Assembly: GCA_033439685.1 (NCBI GenBank)
Contig: JAUEDM010000003.1
Span: forward strand, 2,572,001 to 2,636,000
DNA: 64,000 nucleotides
Source: Apodospora peruviana
Lineage: Eukaryota; Ascomycota; Sordariomycetes; Sordariales; Lasiosphaeriaceae
Direction: 5' to 3'
Shown: positions 11,019 through 23,722 of the stretch, piece by piece
Layout of the letters: the number at the start of each line of letters is the position of its first letter
Position numbering within the stretch: the stretch's first letter is position 1
Notes under the pieces: model-generated
Seen by the model: the letters and a program-made list of their open reading frames with translations, nothing else
The model's database searches: none
Told to the model about the DNA's origin: nothing
Program-made: the position numbers and the translations under genes

Positions 11019-13900
11019 TCAAGAGGAGCGGACCATCCAACCCTGTTTCATTCCAACCACAACAAGGGCAATGATGGCGCCGATAATGAGCAAACCCACC
11101 ACAGACATAATCCTATTAAGATTTCGCCACCACCTGGCGCTCTCGAATCTCGTCTCGTCGATGAAACGGGGTGGCGCAACAACATCGCGGGAACGGCCGA
11201 AATTGCTTTCACTGTTGTCCTCCCTCTGAAGCATCTGAAGCTTAGGGTTAGCTGGCAACGGCAAGACCGCAGCAATCATCCAGGCTATACGGAGAGTCGG
11301 TCAGCCACTGCAAGGACAAAATTGTAGAGAACATAAGAGTGAAACAAGGGAGGCTCACCAAAAGGAAACACAAATCCCAAAATAAACAACACCACCTGGG
11401 CGTTCCTTTTGCCAAGTATTCCAGTGTCGGCTGACCAGCTCACGCTCGGAGGATCCCAGACACTATAGCGACTAGCTCGGCGGTCCTGTCGGAGGTGGGG
11501 CGACCAAATACTTGATGTTTTCCTCTTGATCGAGCGGAAAACGTTGAAGTCACCCATCGGCGCGGGCGATATTTCCATAGATGCCACGTCTGAAAACGGA
11601 TGTTGACTAGGGTGCGGATGGACTTCCCTCGCCCTCCTTCGCTCACTATGCACCGCTGGGAATTGGTCCAAATTCGGCGAGTCGCCATTATTTAGGAAGG
11701 ATGAGCTGCCAGGTCGACTCTCGGTCTCGGATCCAGCAATGGATGGGGCGCTGAGAAAGCGCCGCTCACCAGAGCCGTAGTATACCCTGGCCCAACTCGG
11801 GATCGAGGCAGAGGTGAAGCTGCCGGCCCGCGAGCTCCCACTTGAATGAAGATTTCGACTTGAGCTATTGCTGCTGGAAAAGAAACCTGACAAGCCAGAC
11901 CTTGAAGGTTGCTCTTGCAGATCTGCTAACCCATCGCCATGCTCATCTTGATGTCTCACCAGCCGAACCTGGCCGGCTCTCGCGAGCGTCGGATGCGGTC
12001 TATCGGGGGATTCGCTCCCTGAAGCCGCCTCCTCGAGCTGTGCGGCTAGGGACGACGAGATACTCTGTAGTTGCCGACTGTGCATCGAGCTCGCCCAGCC
12101 GGCACTACTTCGCCGACGGTGTCCATTACCTGTGGTCGACGGCGACACAGAGCGGGATGGTACACGTTCGCTTCCGCCTTCGCTTTCGGACATGACCGTT
12201 GATAGCTGAGAGCTCCATTGGTGAGGCGAGGCCTGGAGCATCTGGACCGGCCGTTGTTGGGTGGTGATGCTCTGAGCGGTAGAGGAACCTGCCTGTGGAG
12301 CCAACCATGGATGTTGCTGTTGCTGCGACGCGCTCCCCGAAAATCCCGCTCTACCGTCGTGAGACAATGACGCTCCAAAGTTGATCAGGACCGGCGCGGT
12401 AAGAAAGACCTGGGAGGGGTCTGGGCTGCTGATAATGGACGAGATGCTCTTCAGTGATTGGAGAGAGCCGGCCCGACCCCGAAGATTCTCACGCGACCGC
12501 TGCTTGTAATAACCCAATCTCTCGTAAGAGTTTTTCTTGGTCGGTCTCAAGGGTGGAACGACGAGGCTCTCCTGCGAGTAAGTCGGGCGGGGCTTCCGGG
12601 GTACAGCGACCAGCGATGACGAAGGCGACGGATCGCCGTGGACGATGAAGTTCTCGTTGCTGTCCGAGGTTCCTGGGGGGCTGCTGGAGAAAGGGGCAGG
12701 TGAGGATGCACCCAAAATCTCGTAATTTGGGCTCGATGATGGCAGGGGAAGGCTATCGTCGGACTGTTCTGGTGAAGAGCTGGGTCCATAGACCTTGTAG
12801 TTGGTCGTTTCGGATGTGGTGGATATCGTCTGTGCAGACGCCCCCGACGCGAACGAGGCCTTTGGAACTATTGTTCGCGACTCGAACTCTTCGTCGTCTC
12901 TGCACACGTTGATTTCTGGCAAAGGCGCAAGATGTGTCTGAGACGAGGACGCGGAAGCAATGGCGCTGGATTCGGCTTTCTTCTTCCTTTTTAGATCCGG
13001 GGTCTTGGGTACTTTCCGCAGGCCACCAACCATACGGTAGTTCCAGGGCGATGAAGTAATAGGATCCTCAACTAAGTGCGTGGAAGAGGAACCGGGAGAC
13101 GGGGTGAAGGGAACCAGTTCGGCTTCAGGAAGACTGTAGTCCGGGATACTGGCACTCGTGCCGGTCAACGCAGGGCTGGGACGATCGTCACTCCATGCGT
13201 CAATCGACGGACGGTCATGCGAGCCTGACGTTCCAGAAGAGTAGGATAGAGAGACGTCAGGGGACCTGATGTTGCTGGAAACCTCCGAATGCGCCCGCGA
13301 CTGCGACCCTAGCGGGACGAGGGAAAATGTCTTGTCGGAGTGGACGGCGACAAAGTTGCGTCGCCTGGACAAGGGACGCGGGAGCCCAGCTGATGATGCA
13401 GATACCGGCGACGGGGACTGGCCAGGGCGGGTGGCCTGCGGCTCTGATGCATTAATTGCTCTGATATCGGTTGAAACTTCAGATGGTGACCTCAGAGCAG
13501 GGGAGGTTGGGTCTCGGGCGCCGGGGGCTGAGGGGTAGCCGTAGAGTTTCGAGCCTGAAACCCCTTCATCCTTGGCCTTCGCCAATAAGAGCGACAAAGC
13601 GGAATTCGAAGACAATGCAGACCCCGGGCTGGTAGCATATTCTTCCTTTTCGTCACCAATCCAACTCGGCCGCCTGGTGCCTCCTCCTCCCCCAATTGAG
13701 CTCGTATGGTCGTCATAATCTCCAGAGCCACGCCTGGCTGTAAGCGCATATGAAGATGCCTGGCTTGGTGTGCGGCCCTCGGGGTCGAGTCGTGGAGGCG
13801 TATAGGGGACGATGCGAATAGCAAGCGTGTTGTTTTGCGATTGCGTTCTCTGGTGAAGCGGTGTCGTCGTTCGGCCATGTCGGTGAGATGGTGCCGACAT
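11019..13900 (-). CDS. Serine-rich protein with C-terminal membrane anchor
   Basis: Two exons, 11359-13900 and 11019-11284, are separated by a 74-nt intron (donor GTGAGC, acceptor TATAG) and encode 935 residues. About 800 residues are low-complexity and rich in Ser, Pro and Gly, with many basic patches and SP/TP sites, as in cortical proteins regulated by phosphorylation. The C-terminus has two membrane spans. The first (VVLFILGFVFPFAWMIAAVL) is completed across the intron, and the second is RIMSVVGLLIIGAIIALVVV. The conserved core around LGKRNAQVV and this hairpin matches a family annotated in Sordariomycetes simply as serine-rich protein. The intron is needed, because the unspliced frame stops soon after the first span. 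The biochemical function is unknown. The N-terminal tail is predicted to face the cytosol. Confidence 0.8.
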
Positions 13901-16900
13901 GGCGCTCGCCTGCTGGCTCGGACACCCGGCGCGTGAGGCCGGGAGCCTGTCGTTCCGCTGGGTCCAGCTCCCACTTCAACAACTGGCGATCAAATCCGTT
14001 CCATGTCCACTTCATGCGCAAAACTGGAGGTCGGGGAGCGGGAGCACGGTTGATTCTGACGCGGAAAGAAACCGATGTTGTGAACTGGGTGTCGCCCGAG
14101 AGGAGAGCGGTGCCTGCGCCTGCGTATTAGTAGAGCGCGATCGCCTGCACTTGATCGAAACCTCGCGGCGGCAGTTCGTTTGTTCGTTCGCTCGCTCGTT
14201 GCGGTGTCGTGCTGTTGCTTCAGATGTGTAGTATATAAGTCGAGAGACCAGGACGAGGGTTGATGGGGTAGCGCCGGTGGCGGTAGTGGTTGGGCAATAA
14301 GAAAAGCAAATTATTAAGATACTATCTAGCCCACGGGTGGGGAAAGAGTCCAGAGAGCGAGTGGAAGAAGAGAAGACAAAGCCGAACAGATTAAAGATAG
14401 GAGCAGAAGAGGAGGACGGGGATGTCGAAGCCAAATATCAACCGTCCATAGGTTGAGGTAGTATAGGGATGGCGAGACGAAGGCGTCTGGAGGGTGACAG
14501 GGGCAGCTTGGTAGGTTGTGGGAGGTTGCCAACCCAAGAACTCAACCTACGAACGACAATGCTGTCCAGACGGCCGACAATGACGACGAAAGCTGGAGCC
14601 GGACGGTGGCTCTTGTCTTTTTCTCTCCAATCTCCCACAGACCAAAGGAACCTCCTTTTGAGAAATACACTTGGGTCCTTAGCCTCAGGTTGGAGAAAGG
14701 GAAACAGGAAGGCAAGAGACCAAGAGAGCTGGCGACGGGACGTGTAAGGTTGCGTGTAGCGTGGTGCTGGGGTTTTTGATGTAGTGCCACTGCTGGGTAG
14801 GATTGAAACGAACGTCCCTATTCCGTGCTAGTTGACCGTGATCGATCGCAAGTCCAGGTTAGTAGTACTGTGCAGCCCATTGGCCACCAGCCAGCGGCTG
14901 TTTTGTTATGCAGCTTTCAGGAGCAGCCATTTTTGGTTCAGAAAGTGGCAGATTGGAAAAACCGAAAAGAATCCACGAGTTTTTCCACAGTGGACCACTC
15001 AACTGCAGACCGCCACTGCATGAGTTCAAAGGAAGGCTGAGTTTAATTTCGCGTTCCACAGTCGGCGCTCCGTGATAGGCAGACCGCCAGCTAGAGCTGC
15101 ACCTTGAATGCACCTGCTGCCTTAGCTGGGCCCCGTTGCAGGCATCGCCCAGCCTATTTGTGCAGTGCAATCCAGTATTACTGAGGGTGATCAGTGGGTC
15201 GCCGAGAGCTCCGGTTCTCTTCACTTTCCTTCCACGTGCCTTCTAACTCTCGCGTACGGATAGGTGGGAATCTATCTGTTTGGGTCGACCCTTCTGCAAC
15301 CAGAGCGAGAGGTGAAGTCTTAATGGTGCCAGAGTGTCGATATAAACGCGTCCTCCTTATGCTGCCCGTTTCCTGACGACCTGCGTTCTGTGTAAAGATA
15401 AGTATGCACAAGTGACCTTGTCGCGTCCAGAGTCTTTATAGTAACGCAAAAAGCATTCGCAGGCGTTGATCCCCACAGAGAGAGCCCTGGTCTCAGGTGG
15501 CGCCGGCCTAAAGAAACTGAGAAACGCTCCTATCGCTTCGCTTAACACACCGCCTTTGCTCCTGATGCGCCGGTGCATCGAAACACAACGATAATTCCGT
15601 CACTACCTGAGATCTTGCAGAGAACGTTGCGGTTTCGCTCAGCGGCAGCTTTAACAGACAGCAACAAGCGCCATGTCGCCCAGATAGATCCAACCATTTG
15701 ACAAGTAGGTGGACGGCTCGCGACAGAAGGTCATGCACTTGATATTGGATGACTGAATCGGTACTACAGAGTTGCAACGGTAATTCAGATTTGTGCTCTA
15801 GTTCTAAGCCAAAAGTCAAGTCCAAATCGAGCTATAACGAATTTGGACTCTTGGAGCCCTTGGAGTCTCGGCAGGGGGAGCCGGCGGGGCGCTAATTAAA
15901 CGTCATGCAAAACACGAGCGGCGCGTCTCTGATAGGCACGCGTCAATTTCGTGTTAATTCGCAGGCCGTTATTAATATGCCCCGCAATGCGCTTTCTCTT
16001 TTCGTCGCTACTGGACTGGGCCTCAGTGGCTCTCTTCGGGAACATGACCACGCCACAGCATTTGGCTGAATGCGGTTCGCTGCCCATTGGACATAATTGC
16101 AACTGGCTCGGCGACTGGAATGAAATGGGAAAGAAGCCATCCGCATGCCAGAAAGGAGAAGGAGCGTTATGAAATATAAATATCACTAACACCATATCGT
16201 AGTGTAGGTGCGCCACATTCTTCCCACTGAGGGCTGAATTGCTTCGGTCACAGCAAAACAAACGAGAGACACCGGTGCCATAGTGGAAAGAAAGAAACAG
16301 AAAAAGAATGGAAGAAAGGAACTTGGTCTTCCATGTAGATGTATTTTATTTAACCGTAGCCGTTAGCCGTACCGTAGCCGGGCACACAAGGCGAGGATGC
16401 AGCCTCGTATGCAGAAATGGAACTTGAAAAAGAATCATCGGAAAGATCTCCCAATCGGAACGAACCACTCTTTGACGTCGTTGACAATTGTAATCATCGC
16501 TCTAATCCATGCTTGCAAGGTCCTCCGTCTCCATCAACGACTTCGCTCACAGCTAAGCTTTCGCTTTCGTACAATAGCATTTCCGAAACCCGGGTTTCCA
16601 CGTTATTTCGTGACAGGCGGGGAAAAGAAGCTCTCCAGAATTCCACATCTCGGCACTTGAAACAAGGCACTCCGCAGTGTCCCGCTTCTAGAGTCCTAGC
16701 CTTCCGATCTGCCGGGTTCTCACCCGACACCAAGACCGGTCGACACGGCGACTGCCTCTCCACTGTGCTGAACACCCGGACCTCGCCCCCGTTCCTGTTT
16801 TCCACGGCTCCCGTTCGAAGCTCCGAACTGGCACACCCCCCGGGCAAATCATCCGCTAACTGGTCTTAAGATATCAGTTTCCGGTCTAAAAAAAATAAGT

Positions 16901-16923
16901 CAGGTAAACAAAAAAAAGTCGAG
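13901..16923. other. Shared 3-kb divergent promoter region
   Basis: This region separates the divergent serine-rich gene (-) and RCE1 (+). A TATATA element at about 14231-14237 reads as CTTATATAC on the minus strand and could serve the serine-rich gene with a leader of about 300 nt. The frame at 16417-16869 (+) has no family resemblance and was not called. A degenerate GTAGCCGTTAGCCGT repeat lies near 16354-16381. No RNA gene was recognised. Confidence 0.45.
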
Positions 16924-18098
16924 ATGCCTGCGCTCAGGAGTGTGCTAGATAAGCTCAATCCCTGGCACCAAAAAGGTAACTCTCATCTCATCACTACGGT
17001 CAGTCAGCCTCACTAACATATCGTATCAGATGAACCGCCCCCGCCACCACCCATCACCATCCAGACCGCCTCCATCCTCGTCGTCGTCTACGCACTCATC
17101 TACTTCCTCCCCTTCTACCTGTCGCGCACCACCCGCCCGTCGCCGACCCTGTCGCGGGATGCCCCCTCCGTGATCCGCGCCCGCATCACCTCGGTGTCCG
17201 TCTCGTGCGTCGTCTGCTGCGTAGCCACTTACCTGGTCCTCATCCGCACATCCACCACACAGCTCTCGCCGCACGACATCCTCCACCTGATGGGCGTCTG
17301 GCCCGTCGCCGTGGCCGACTCATTCCGCGTTCTCTTCCTGACTGCCCTCTTATTCCTCGGCCCATTGTTCAGCTACTTCGTCGTCGAGGGCGGCTGGCGC
17401 GATTGGGCTGATGGACTCCAACCGTTGCGCGAGGTCTGGTCCGAGTGGACCGCCTGGCGGAATATGGTGGCTGTATGTTTGCTCCCTCCCTTCTCCTATA
17501 CCTCACTTCACTTCCTAACACAAAATACCAGGGTCCAATAACAGAAGAAATTCTCTACCGGTCCACCTCCATCCCCTTGATGATCGCCGCGCAAACCCCC
17601 ATCACCCGCACAATCTATCTAGTCCCGTTCATCTTCGGCCTCTCCCACGTCCACCACTTCTACGAGTTCCGCCTCACGAACCCCCAGGTTCCGGTAACGG
17701 TAGCCTTGCTCCGGTCCGTCTTCCAGCTGGGCTACACCACCCTCTTCGGCGCCTACGCGACCTTTGCTTTTGTCCGCACCGGTTCTCTTCTGGCCGTGTG
17801 CGCCGTCCACGCCTTCTGCAACTGCATGGGCCTGCCCCAGCTCTGGGGACGCGTCCAACCACCACCTCCCCCGAGTGTCATCAGCGACCCGATAACCCGC
17901 CGTCCGGATCCAACAAAGGCACGAGGAGCCACTGGTGGAGCAACAACACCAGCCAGGAAAGCGTCGCTGCTGTGGACTGTGAGCTACTATAGTCTGCTCA
18001 TTGTGGGCGCTGTTTTGTGGTGGAGAAACCTATGGGTGTTGACTGACACGGCCAACGCTTTGGTTCCCACGTCGGCATTTTTTTCTTCTTCGTATTGA
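16924..18098 (+). CDS. RCE1: CaaX prenyl protease 2 (Rce1 type)
   Basis: Three exons (16924-16975, 17030-17472, 17532-18098) encode 353 residues. Rce1 is the ER membrane endopeptidase that removes the last three residues of farnesylated or geranylgeranylated CaaX proteins such as Ras and fungal a-factor. The sequence shows the CPBP glutamic-protease motifs: the EE pair in GPITEEILYR (Glu170/171), FGLSHVHHF with His204, and HAFCN with His258 and Asn262, set among several hydrophobic spans. Intron 1 (54 nt) has a CTAAC branch point, and intron 2 (59 nt) ends immediately before the EE motif, so both introns are fixed by phase and homology. A Pro-rich insertion follows the third motif and precedes the last span. 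The length fits fungal Rce1. Confidence 0.93.
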
Positions 18099-19132
18099 CT
18101 TGAGAAAAATTGACCATAATTATTAAGTTCTGGGCCTTTCTCTTATTTCTTAGTGTTTCGAAATGGGTACTTTTGCTCAGGCTCCCTGGTGTTTGATAAT
18201 GGTATATCAATTTCTCAGCTTTCTTTACAGGCCTAGGCGGACTATGTTGGTGAGACATCAATTTGTGTAAATGAGACTTCTGGTCGTTGTGAGAGGTGCC
18301 ATGTCTACGGATCTTCTGCCATACAATAACGTTTGAAGGCCTTAACATTGACTCATTCATACCCAAGGTAACTTGTCGGCCTTACCAACCTGTCATTCCC
18401 ACCCTGTGCGCGCGTCCAAATCGTATAGCAGAGCACAGCAGAGGAGAGGGAATGTGTAACATCACACAGAGCCCCAGCTTATAATGACACTGTATACAAT
18501 CAAAAAACAAACAATTCTGCTTATCATGATAATTAAGGCTTATATATTGTATATTTATCTTTCTAACTCCTGGTTCATGACCTAGCCACGTAAGTAGGGA
18601 ACAGATTGCCATTGGTCTAACAACAAGCAAAGTCATGGAACACCACCCCCAAACCCATTTCACCCGATCCGTCCACACCACCATCAGCGGCTTCACCATC
18701 CTCTAGACTTAGACCTAACCCCGGGCTTCGTTCCAAACCCGCCGGCCCAACGCCATTCATGCGACGAATCGTTTTTGTGTAAGTTGTTGTCGAGAAAGCG
18801 AGGAATAGCGGAAAACTGAACAACCACAGAAGAAAAGGAAAACCTAACCTCCCTAGTTTAGCAAATAAATGAAGGAAAAAGAACAAGGAAGCACTTATGC
18901 TGAGAATAGATCGTGGACTACAAAATAGTAAAAAAGACTAAAATTCCCAAAATCTCAAGCACAAGGTCATGTACACGAACGGACACACACCCAAACAAAC
19001 AGTAAATAATAGTCTCCATCCTCTCAACTACTCGTACTGTCCAGTCATACCTACTGGTAAGAATTTACCAACACAGCCCGGACAGCTTTACACCGACGCT
19101 ATCGGAGCGGTATCCAACAGCCGTGTTATGCT
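18099..19132. other. Convergent 3' regions of RCE1 and VRG4
   Basis: This A/T-rich sequence lies between two convergent genes. No gene was recognised. It presumably holds both 3' untranslated regions, and there are several AATAA/ATTATT motifs near 18110-18130 and 18480-18560. Confidence 0.5.
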
Positions 19133-20518
19133 TTATGCGTTTGCCGCATCTCTATTGCTTTGGGCGCTAGCGCTCATGGGCTGAGTAACCGGCAAGACGC
19201 TCGTGGCCGTCTGCTTGACCTTGGACCAGGTATACACCAGCCCGCTGACGAAGCCGAGGAAGATGGCCGAGACACTGCCGAGAGTGACGGGCGCGTTAAA
19301 GAAAATAAGGCCGCTGATGGCAATGGGGAGCTTGTTCAGCGCGCCAACCATCGAGTAGGTGGTGGAGGAGGTGACACGGATGCACCAGGCTGAGGCGTAC
19401 GAGATGAAGATGGCCGCGAGACCCGAATAGATCATGCCGATGAAGAGGTGGTTGCGCGACTCGACAGGAAAGTTCTTGGCCAGGTTCTCGGATGACCAGT
19501 CTTCCACAAGGAGAGAGCAGACGACTAGGACAGGGATGGTAAGGAGGTTGTTGTAGAACATGGCTAAAAAGGGGCAGGTTAGCATCGTCATGGCATTCTC
19601 AACGCAAGACAGGTAAGTTAAGCGTACTGTCATAGTCCTTGAAGTTCATCTTCTTGATCACCTTGCGCATTCCCAGCACATACGAGGCAGTGCAGAAGAC
19701 GTTCATGCCCATCCAGGCGTATCCTGCGTTCAGGGTCGAAAGGGCTTCCGAAGCCTCGGCGGAGACGCCAACGCCGTCGATAGCGGCCTGGATGTCGGCC
19801 CAGGCGGCAACAACGGAGCTGAGCACCATGAGGCCGAACGAGAGCAGCGCCATAGGGCTGACGCTTCCACCAAACCACAGGACCTCTCCGTAGGCAATGA
19901 CGATGATGGTCAAGTTCTTGAAGATGGTGTACACCGGTACCGAGAGGAATTGGAGGGCCTTTGTGCTTGTGTAGATCATGCCCACGAGCAGGAGTGAGAT
20001 AGGGAACCCTGTAGTGACCACGCTTGTCAGTTACAGAGCAAATCAGCAGCTCAAAATCAGTTGCAACATACACTTCTTTGCCTTCGTTGGGTCGAAGGCA
20101 GCCAGGTTCTGGAACGCGCCTAGCTGCTTGAACAGTAGGATCGCCAACGTGCAGACGATGGCCTTGAAAAGCGGTCTCGTGTCAGCCCAATTCCTTCACA
20201 TTGTGATATTCTGGTGGGCGCGGAAAGGCATACCTGGACGGCAAGATAGAAAAAGTTCAAGTTCCAATAGGTACCCGACACGCAGTATTTGTTCACCACT
20301 GTCATGCTAATGGACGAAAAGCAGTAGGCGACAATGGAAGCACCCGGGCTGTGATCGATCTTGCCAACCACGTTCGCAAGTGCAATCTCAGGTTGAGGAC
20401 CGCTTTTGCGAGCTTGCGAAGGGGATCTCCCGAGAAAGGGGTCCTTCTCAGCAAAGTCGCCCTCGTCGGCCCCCCTCATCTCAATGTCTTCGTTCCTCTT
20501 GTTTGCCATTGTGGACAT
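19133..20518 (-). CDS. VRG4: Golgi GDP-mannose transporter
   Basis: Four exons (20234-20518, 20072-20162, 19628-20008, 19133-19563) encode 395 residues. The three introns of 63-71 nt are each confirmed by phase. The protein is a nucleotide-sugar antiporter that brings GDP-mannose into the Golgi lumen in exchange for GMP, supplying N- and O-mannan and glycolipid synthesis. Diagnostic segments are SISMTVVNKYCVSG and WNLNFFYLAVQ in the first spans, VGMIYTSTKALQFLSVPVYT in the middle, the FYNN motif (residues 255-258) and GALNK (326-330), which binds the nucleotide. About ten hydrophobic spans can be read. The acidic N-terminal tail of about 50 residues is cytosolic by family topology. An alternative ATG lies three codons downstream (20509). 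Confidence 0.95.
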
Positions 20519-21524
20519 GTGTTTGTGTGTGGTGTATCAAAGCGAGCGACGACCGACAATTGCGGAAATGGGTCAAACTTATATCCGGTGTAGCTGCAGA
20601 TGCTGGAGAGACGACCGAATCAAGGCAAAAAAGTTGTCGTCGTAAAGTGGTCTTTCGCCGCGCCTGGGGATTGCAGTGATCGAAGGAGGCGGGAGGTTTA
20701 GAAAATAAAACGAAAGGAGACGGCACTGGCAACACGCAGGTCAAGATCGGATCGGATGCCGATACCAAGGCGGTTGCTATTGAGTGCCAAGTAGTAGGAT
20801 TCCCGTTTCCGTCGTGGTGGGCGGCGGCGGCGGTGATGTCGGTTTGTAGACGCGTGTCAGGGAGAAAAAGGTTCGGGAGAATTGACCGTTAAATTGCAAA
20901 AGATGCAAAACCCGGCCTTTCCCACTGTCTAAAGCTGACCCTCGAACCTCGAATGCGGCTTGGCGGCTGGACAAGGGGGGCGAGCACAAGCCACGCCGCT
21001 CTCGTCTCTCCTTTTTTCAGTGGGTTGGTTTCGTTACAGCACAATGAACAACGAATCAGAGGCAGCTGACAGGTAGAACTAGATGGTGCATCAGCCACAA
21101 TACCAGCCACACTCGTACTGAACAGGGGGTTTGAGATTTTCGAACAGCGTCGACCTGGAAACTTGCAGGTTTGATTGGAAGAAGTTAGAGGTACCTATCA
21201 AACCCTGATAACCCATAACGGAAGTATAGGGGTAACTAAGGTACTTGGGCAGTTGGAGGCAAGGAGGGTCAGATCATTTTCACCTACCTCATGTTGGTGG
21301 TCTGAACTACACATTTTTTTTCTTTACTATGTCTTCGATCTTCATTCAGGGGTTGCCGATGGATATTATGAGCAGTTTCAACAATCCAAGCCAGTCCCTG
21401 CCAACAAGCCCCAACACCACCACCATATCCCTGATATACATCCCTTACAGAGCACGTTGGGAAGATCAAGAACGAAATTCAACCGTTGGACCTTTGCTTG
21501 GTGGTTCTCCGTTGTATTGCTAAC
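20519..21524. other. VRG4 promoter and SDR 3' region
   Basis: About 1 kb with no recognisable gene. The half next to 20518 should be the VRG4 promoter and leader. The half next to 21525 should be the 3' end of the dehydrogenase. A short GGC run (around 20818-20832) is the only simple repeat seen. Confidence 0.45.
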
Positions 21525-22616
21525 CTATCCCTCCTTAACGCTAGGGCTCGCCGAGTCCATATCTTCATCGTCCTTTTCGTCCTTGTCTTCCTTGTCATCC
21601 TTCTCATTTTCCTTGTCACTCCTCTCGGCGCCCGGAGCATCCGGGGCGACCGGGAAATTCAAATGCTTCCAGTCCTCCAGCTCCTCCGTCACAGAACGCA
21701 GCCGGTCCCGGATACTCTCGATGGCGTAACTCCCCAGCAGCAGCCGCAGCGGGGGATATGAGCAGTGACCCAGCTGCCAAACTAGCTCGGCGCACTTGAC
21801 AGCGCTCGTAGGCTGCCGATCGCCGAGCCACTGTACCATTCGCTTCGCATGCAGTGCCGGGGAAGTGGCATGCGCATACGGCTCACTGGCCGGCTTGATC
21901 AGAAAGTGGCCCCAGGTTGGGAGCGTATTATTGGCGTCGGGCTCATCCCTCCGGACCAGTCCGGGCTCAACCAAGGTGGCCTTGACGTTGAAGGAGTCGA
22001 TCTCGTACAGCATGGCCTCGACCAGGCCCTCGACGGCATACTTTGACGCGCAGTAAGGACCGAGCCCGGGGACGCCCAGGGCGCCCGAGGTCGAGCTGAA
22101 GATGAGGTAGCGGCCGGCGTTCTGCTGCCGGAAGTACGGGAGGCTCGCCTGGATGATGTGGAAGGTCCCCATGAAGTTGGTCTCGAATTGGTTGCGGATC
22201 TCGTAATCGTCCTGGTCCTCGCACGCGCCGATGACGCCGTAGCCGGAGCAGTTGGCGATGCAGTCGACACGGCCGAACTCGTCGAGCGTCTGCGCAAAGA
22301 CGCGGGCCACCGAGGCGGCATCCCGGACATCGCAAAGCAGGCCGAGGCAGTTTTCGGTCTGCAGCTGTGCCATCTGTTCCGGCGTGGTCTCGAACACGCG
22401 GCCAATTGTGGCGACGCGATCGCCGTGCCCCAACGCGCACTTGACCAGTGAACGGCCCATATGGCCGGTGCCGCCAAAGACTAACCAGACCAGCTGTTTC
22501 CTCTGGGCCCCCGGCTGCGGCGGTTCGCAGCTCGCGGGGAGCTGGAGCCGAGCCTTTGTAGACGTGTCTGACCCCGCGACCGAAACGGCATCCTGAGTCG
22601 CGCTTCGAGCGTCCAT
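21525..22616 (-). CDS. Short-chain dehydrogenase/reductase
   Basis: This single-exon gene encodes 363 residues with a Rossmann-fold classical SDR. The nucleotide-binding turn is GGTGHMG (48-54), followed by an Arg after the second strand (IGR), which suggests NADP preference. NCSG (122-125) replaces the usual NNAG. The catalytic set is Ser175/177, Tyr188 and Lys192 (YCASK). The first 40 residues and the last 40 are extra to the fold. The tail is a highly charged Asp/Glu/Lys repeat. The closest impression is the bacterial YusZ-like/fungal SDR group that acts on unknown alcohols or ketones. No neighbouring biosynthetic genes suggest a substrate. Acireductone dioxygenase lies upstream on the same strand, about 460 bp away. 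Confidence 0.88.
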   Translation of the reverse strand: MDARSATQDAVSVAGSDTSTKARLQLPASCEPPQPGAQRKQLVWLVFGGTGHMGRSLVKCALGHGDRVATIGRVFETTPEQMAQLQTENCLGLLCDVRDAASVARVFAQTLDEFGRVDCIANCSGYGVIGACEDQDDYEIRNQFETNFMGTFHIIQASLPYFRQQNAGRYLIFSSTSGALGVPGLGPYCASKYAVEGLVEAMLYEIDSFNVKATLVEPGLVRRDEPDANNTLPTWGHFLIKPASEPYAHATSPALHAKRMVQWLGDRQPTSAVKCAELVWQLGHCSYPPLRLLLGSYAIESIRDRLRSVTEELEDWKHLNFPVAPDAPGAERSDKENEKDDKEDKDEKDDEDMDSASPSVKEG

Positions 22617-23078
22617 GGTGGTTGAGATGCCCGGATACCTTGACGGGATCCAGGTTTGGGAGAAAGAGATAAATACTGTTATAGTGATGAAATTGAGGCC
22701 ACTGGCCCGTAAAATCTCATGTCATTTTATTGCACAGTGATCTTGGTAGGTCGTGCAAATGTCAAACGTCGATGCCCAACTGTCGAGGCGGCATTGGATA
22801 AAGACGTAACCCGTAGGTGGAGGGATGTCAATGCATGAATGCGTGACCAGAAATAGAAGCCGGGCGAATGCGTGGAGGGGCTGCCCTGAAAAACGGCTTT
22901 CGTCAGGGGGGTCCCCAGCACGCCCAGGTGTGTCCACAGCTCCAGCGCCGAGCAGAAGCCAAGTCGTCCCATCCAAGTGGTCGGTCACGTGGTATCTCAG
23001 TCAACACCACGGCTTTCTCGAATTATAGTACCAAGATGTCAAGTTTGGCTTTTTATTTATATTGGTGTGGTTTCCTAT
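22617..23078. other. SDR promoter / ARD 3' region
   Basis: This 460-bp spacer lies between two minus-strand genes. No gene or clear element was seen. It must contain the SDR promoter and the acireductone dioxygenase 3' end. Confidence 0.5.
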
Positions 23079-23722
23079 TTACAAAAACTGAGATACATAT
23101 TCCTTCCGGTAGGGGTTCGTGTCCAGTTCGCCAGACCGATTCAGAGGCGTCCACTTGGGCTCCTCCTTGAAGAGACGCATTGCCTGGATGTACTATTTAA
23201 GGGCCATGTCAGTCTCTGTTTTGTCCTGATAAAGTGATGGCCAGAGAAACTTACATTGCTCTCGTCCGTGGTGAAACGGTGGTAGATGCCCGCTGGTAGG
23301 ATAATGAGATCATCTTTTTCCAGCTGAATGCGCACCCACTGGTCGCCCTTGTTGCGCACATCAAAGTAGCCCTGGCCGTCGCGGATATACCGGATCTCCT
23401 CGTCCTCATGTAGGTGCTCTTCGAAAAACGACTTGACCTTGGTTTCGTAGACATCACCCATATTCTCAGGCGACACGGTGATCTCGTCGCGGTTCTTGTA
23501 TCCGCGATCGGCGGCGAGCTTGTTGACCCCCTCGAGGTCGCCGATGTGGTAGTACAGCACCCCGACGCTGCTCAAGTCATCGGCGCTGACCGCCTTGCCC
23601 GAGTCGTGCGGCAGCCGCTGGTCGCCCTATGTAGCCCTGTTGAGTAAATCACATTTTATTATGAGGGGCGAAAATAGAATGGTGCGGCTTACGGGCAGGT
23701 TGTCGTAGAAATATGCCTTCAT
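23079..23722 (-). CDS. ADI1: Acireductone dioxygenase (methionine salvage)
   Basis: Three exons (23693-23722, 23255-23626, 23079-23192) encode 171 residues. The enzyme oxidises the acireductone intermediate of the methionine salvage cycle to the keto acid precursor of methionine plus formate (Fe form). The cupin metal ligands are visible: His81, His83 and Glu87 in EEHLHEDEE, and His126 in PAGIYHRF. The family-typical segments RYIRDGQGYFDVR and GVLYYHIGD are present. Exon 1 codes only ten residues (MKAYFYDNLP), the usual start of this family. The two introns are 66 and 62 nt and all junctions are in phase. The length matches fungal Adi1. The protein is likely cytosolic. Confidence 0.96.

Noticed and set aside
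16417..16869. Plus-strand frame of 150 codons upstream of RCE1
   Set aside because: It ends just before the RCE1 start, resembles no family, and is rich in Ser/Arg/Pro as expected of a GC-biased random frame.
21899..22477. Long antiparallel and alternative frames over the SDR gene
   Set aside because: They are shadows in a GC-rich gene. Only the frame at 21525-22616 carries the dehydrogenase motifs.
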